From NCBI GenBank assembly GCA_001414345.1, contig LLCB01000005.1, positions 403,265-467,264 of the forward strand: a stretch of DNA of 64,000 bases, read 5' to 3'. Within the stretch, counting starts at the first letter, position 1, and the number at the start of each line of letters is the position of its first letter. The notes under the pieces were generated by a model. The model had not been told where the DNA came from. It made no database searches and saw nothing but the letters and a program-made list of their open reading frames with translations. Of this stretch, positions 60,101-64,000 are shown one piece after another. Both the position numbers and the translations under genes were made by a program. Source of the DNA: Hymenoscyphus infarciens. Its lineage: Eukaryota; Ascomycota; Leotiomycetes; Helotiales; Helotiaceae.

Positions 60101-62890
60101 TTCTAGTACTACTTATAAATCTTAAAAACGTTTTTACTACTTATTATCTTATTAATTAGACTATAAAAGTATTCTCTCTTTACTTTCTAGATCTCTTATC
60201 TTAGACTCTTATAAAGAGACTTTAAAGCTTATAGGTTTATCCTACGTCTTTATACTTACCTAGCCTTAGTAGCTACTACCTAGTACTTCTTATTTTACTA
60301 GGGGTATTTGAATCTATAACCGAGTCCTTACTTAGTACTATAAAGATATGTACTATATACGCTCTTAGTAATAAATCCTACTAGAGCTTCTAGTAAATTA
60401 GTATTTAGTTACTCTATAAGTTTAAATAGCTATTATGTTTTAAGCTTATTTTAAAGAGTTACTTTAAAGGTTTTAGTATTAAGAGTACTAAGCTTTAAAG
60501 GTAGGTCCTTCTCTATTAGATTTTCTATATATAGAAGCTAAGTAAGAAGTAAGAGGTAATCTAAGCTATATTTAAAAGAGAGGTCTATCTTAGTAGAGGC
60601 TTCTCTTTAGAAGAGGTTACTAAAGTAAAAAGCAAGGTTAAGAGTATTACTAAGGTTATATGTTTATGTCTTAGAAGGAGTAGAAAGTTATAGCTCTCTA
60701 TCCTCTATCTAGCTAATAAGTAGAGAGGACTATATACTTTCTTAGCTAAGGAAGTCTAGTTACTAGAGCTAGCTCTTTAAATTTAAGTCTCTAGCTATAA
60801 GAGTATTTATAGTATAGATATATTCTAAGTTAAAGATAAGGTTAATAGCCTCTCTAACACTCTTAGTACTTAGAGGAGTATTATATATGTTAAAGATATA
60901 TAGTAGAGGGCTTTAAAAGAGCGTGATCTTAATATAAATAAGGTCTTAGTAATTAAGTAAGGGTATAATTAGCGATTATTAGCTTAAGAGGATACCTACC
61001 CCTTTCTATATAAAAGTAAGTATTTAAGAGAGGTTCTTATTCTAGTTATAAATAGATAAAAAGTAGGTATAGTTTAAGTAACGTCTTATAATTTAATAGT
61101 TAATCTCTTTTTAGTAAATATATAGTTCTTATATAAGAACTATATCTACTTATCTAGAGTATATAAGTTAGAGAGCTAGTTCCTAGTACTTACTAGACTT
61201 ATATATATTAATTTATAAGACTTAGAGATAGTATTATTTAAGAGGTTCTTACTTACTTATAGAAGAGGGAGATTAAGGTAGATGTTAAGACTCTTAGGTT
61301 AAGAGATAGAGTATAGAGGTAGAGAAGAGAAGGTGTTTAAGATAGCCTTCTTACTTAACTAAGGGTCTAGAGGAGGAGAAGAGGTAGTAGAACAGTCTAT
61401 TTCTATATTTATAAAGCTATAAGATGAATCGTCCTCCTTTCTTAGTTATTACTTAAAGTATACTTATTAAATAGATCTTATATTCTCTATTAAAGGTAGA
61501 GGTCTAGTAGCTTTTAGCTAGAGTTAATATATAATATTATCTAAGGTATAAGAACTACTATAGTATAGGTACTTTAATTTATATTAAGAGTACTTAATAT
61601 ATTAAGGATAGAAGTCTTTTAAGTATTTTATACTACTATAGAGATAATATTATTAGCTTTTATTATAATTCTAGGTATTATACTATTACTAGTACTTTAA
61701 ATACTAAATTATAGTAGACTTCTTTAGAAGGCGCTTTAAGTAGACTCTACTACCTAGAATTAAGGTTATATTTAAGATAGTAGAGAGGCCTCTTATATTC
61801 TCTTCTTTAAAGAAGACTACTTAAGTAGTATAGAATAGATTATTTAAGAGAGAGCTAGTAGCTATATAAACTCTTATAAGGTCGGCTCTAATTCGTTTCT
61901 TAATTACTAACGCTACTACTTTAAGAGTAGTAAAGACTAGAGTTAATTAAATTACTCCTACTTAAGTAATCTAGATAGATTCTACTTTCTAAGAGATACC
62001 TAAAATATAGAAAGCTGTCTAGTCTTATAGAAGCTCTATTCTAATAATACTAAAAAGAGTTTATATACTAGCTTTCTTTACTAGAAGAGATTATAAAGCT
62101 TCTTCGTCTTTAGAGATAATAGTAAAGCTAGAATTAACTAAGAGTACCTTATATACTAGGTCTTTATATCTAATTCCTAGGTTATAAAGTACTAGGAAAA
62201 TAGTATAGGTAGAGTAGACTCTATCTAAGAAGTTAGATAGGATTTAAATAAAGAGCTTAGATCTCTTATTCTTATTCTTTTAAATAAAAGAGAGAGAGTA
62301 AGATAGGGTTATTATTATTACTATTATCTTTTTTAAAGACTTAGTAGTTTAAGGTATCTTTTTAAGTAATAAGGTATCCTTAGTAGTCTATATATAAGAA
62401 ATTTTTCTTATAGTATTTAAAAAGAAGAGAAAGGTTAGAGAAGGCGTAGTAGCGTCTCTATACCCTAAGTAAGTGCTATAGGCTAAGAGAAGAGGAGGTA
62501 AGGTCTTCTTAGTATATACCTTATAATAGAAGAGGCTAAGGTTAGTAACTTAGGTATAGAAGGTTTAAAGAAGAGGTAAGAGATCTAAGAGAGTACTATT
62601 AAGGATAGTATTTAAATAGTAGTTTATAGCTTCTCTAATACCTTTAAAGAAGGTTTAGGCTATAGTACCTTATTTAAGAGACCTAGAAGTCTTAGAGATA
62701 AAGCGTTATTAGATAGCTATAATAAGGGGAATTAGGTAAACCTTCTCTCTCCTTACCCCTCTTCTTAGAGGCGTAGGCAAGGATAGAGAGCCTCTTAGAA
62801 GAGACTTTATAGAAGGAATTTCGCTTCTTAATTAAGTATAAGTAAGATTAGGCGTTTTTAGACTAAAAAATTTAGTCTCTGAAAAAAGGT
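57175..62890 (-). mobile_element. Tad1-like LINE relic
   Basis: Reading the minus strand, a reverse transcriptase shows QGLPISSILFILYI at about 59265-59306 and, 70-80 bp on, FSYIN-N at about 59198-59216 where the family has F-x-Y-x-DD; both catalytic Asp codons now read Asn. An RNase H domain follows downstream: IFTNSS (Asp to Asn) near 58290-58310 and EAKAALLSLELAL near 58140-58180. The 3' end is a TAAA-type tail, seen as (ATTT)n at 57172-57197. The order and 5.7-kb size fit fungal Tad1-type LINEs with ORF1 and an endonuclease nearer 62 kb, which I could not read. All changes fit RIP. Confidence 0.75.
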
Positions 62891-62900
62891 GTATATACGG

Positions 62901-63690
62901 TACGAGTTTTCTAAATAAGTGGTTTCTCTTTCAAGACCTACTTTAGTTTCTTATTCTAGTCTAGTATTGTAAGATGAATCCCAACGTTCGTACCTACCTT
63001 GAATACAACATCGAATCACTAAAATACAGGAAACTCACTCTATTCCGTTTCTCGAGCGCTTACTATAATTACAACTTAAGTAACACCTTTGGCTTCAGGA
63101 AGCCTAAAGACCATCGAAAGATGTATGTAGCTATGGTAGGTTCCTCTTCCTCTAGTTCTAGGTGTTAGATGTTTTCCTTCTATATTGTTGCCATTCCTCA
63201 GTCTAATTCGTTGTTAACTTTGTCTCTAGGTTCTCTTCGCGATATAAGATGATGTTTTAAAAAAGGAGGAGCAACAGATGAGCAAGACCTGACCACCACC
63301 TCATAATTCTTTTTCTAAAAAAAAACAACAAGAGTAGAGAAAAGTAAAATGTTTGGAGTTGAGAAGACGTTGAAGAGGAATTGGTTGAAGCTCGGGTACA
63401 CGTGACCCACCTCGACTTTTTGTCACCTGATGAGAGGGGCAGTGGGGAGATTGAGATGCTAACTCCGCCCTTCCCAACATGCCTTGCATGAGGGCGAAGT
63501 GCGAAGTGCAACGAAACATCCGCTCGAAGTTTTTAGTTGGTTACTCCCAGCATTCTCCCGTTTACACCTCTAGCATGCCAAATTACCCCTGCTTAACCCC
63601 TTTCAAGGAGCTGTCATAGCGCTGTAACAAACTCTTAAGTAGGGGAACCTTAGCTATAACAGCTAGTATAACGTATACCACCGTAGGTTA
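62901..63690. other. Small unique island without a convincing gene
   Basis: Normal composition returns between two AT-rich blocks. A 64-codon frame (62974-63168, starting ATG, with a poly-Ser end) and two overlapping minus-strand frames (63257-63519) have no recognisable domain. The last 300 bp of the window are AT-rich again. Confidence 0.45.
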
Positions 63691-64000
63691 TAACTAAGAG
63701 AAAACGTGACTTCTAAAAGGAAATCTATAATACTAATATAGTACTACTACTAATATCTATAGTATTAGTTATATAGAAAAAGTAAAGTTATATAAAATAA
63801 TTAATACTAATAATTATATATTTAAAATTAATAATATAGATAATAATAATTTAATATTAAAAGTAAAAATAACTAAAGTAAACTCTAACTCTATATTAGA
63901 ACTCTAAGTATAATTTACTTATATAAATAAATCTTTTATATATTAAAAGCTATTTAAACTAATAAACTAATAAAGTATTAAAGAGTAGTTATAATACTAA
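63691..64000. repeat. AT-rich, RIP-mutated repeat block (cut by window end)
   Basis: The composition is the same as in the other RIP blocks. No element could be identified in the 300 bp available. Confidence 0.75.

Larger units (their letters stand above)
55200..62900. repeat. AT-rich, RIP-mutated repeat block
   Basis: Composition and CpA/TpG depletion are as in the other blocks. It contains the long copy of the element seen at 35959, MITE copy C and a LINE relic, listed separately. No cellular gene was seen. Confidence 0.9.

Noticed and set aside
1..64000. CRISPR arrays, tRNA and rRNA genes, bacterial operon signals
   Set aside because: Looked for and not seen; the repeats are dispersed or inverted, and the gene structure is eukaryotic.

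Overview
This window looks like nuclear DNA of a filamentous ascomycete (Pezizomycotina). It alternates between AT-rich blocks with almost no long ORFs and GC-balanced gene islands. Genes carry short introns with GTAAGT/GTATGT-type ends, and the 5' flanks are pyrimidine-rich. The AT-rich blocks are strikingly poor in CpA and TpG while CpG survives, which is the mark of repeat-induced point mutation (RIP). The mix of RIP-decayed DIRS-like, LINE and Tc1-type elements would fit Leotiomycetes or Dothideomycetes, but I cannot name the species.

Layout. (1) 1-15,080: RIP block. It holds a relic of a PAT-type (DIRS order) retroelement with the split direct repeat order A1 - coding - B1 - A2 - B2, plus two short LTR/TRIM-like repeat pairs. 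(2) 15,081-24,100: gene island with a large arginine/glutamate-rich protein (18,365-21,385) and a complete bleomycin hydrolase-type cysteine peptidase (22,145-23,734). (3) 24,150-33,600: RIP block with a foldback element, a TIR transposon relic, a Tc1/mariner-type transposase relic and MITE-like elements, including a 135-bp near-perfect palindrome. (4) 33,850-35,950: island with one tyrosine phosphatase gene. (5) 35,960-37,230: short AT-rich block with two TIR elements. (6) 37,240-55,200: gene-rich island that looks like a secondary-metabolite cluster. (7) 55,280-62,900: RIP block with a second copy of the element from block 5, a third MITE copy and a Tad1-like LINE on the minus strand. (8) 62,900-63,690: small unique island, then AT-rich DNA to the end.

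The most interesting part is 38.6-52.9 kb. I could splice seven full-length gene models with consistent reading phase: two cytochrome P450s, an ERG26-like 3-beta-hydroxysteroid dehydrogenase/C4-decarboxylase, a SAT4/rhodopsin-type membrane protein, a berberine-bridge-type FAD oxidoreductase, a class I methyltransferase of a family common in fungal meroterpenoid clusters, and a small ERG28-like protein. An unrecognised multi-span membrane protein lies among them. In yeast, Erg28 tethers Erg26 and its partners in sterol C4-demethylation. Finding homologues of both inside a P450/FAD/methyltransferase cluster, with no terpene cyclase, PKS or NRPS in view, suggests that the cluster modifies a sterol or triterpenoid skeleton made elsewhere. 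The product is unknown and the assignment is inference. The right edge holds a broken RTA1-type membrane protein gene. Related short motifs, and direct copies of one transposon, lie on both sides of the island.
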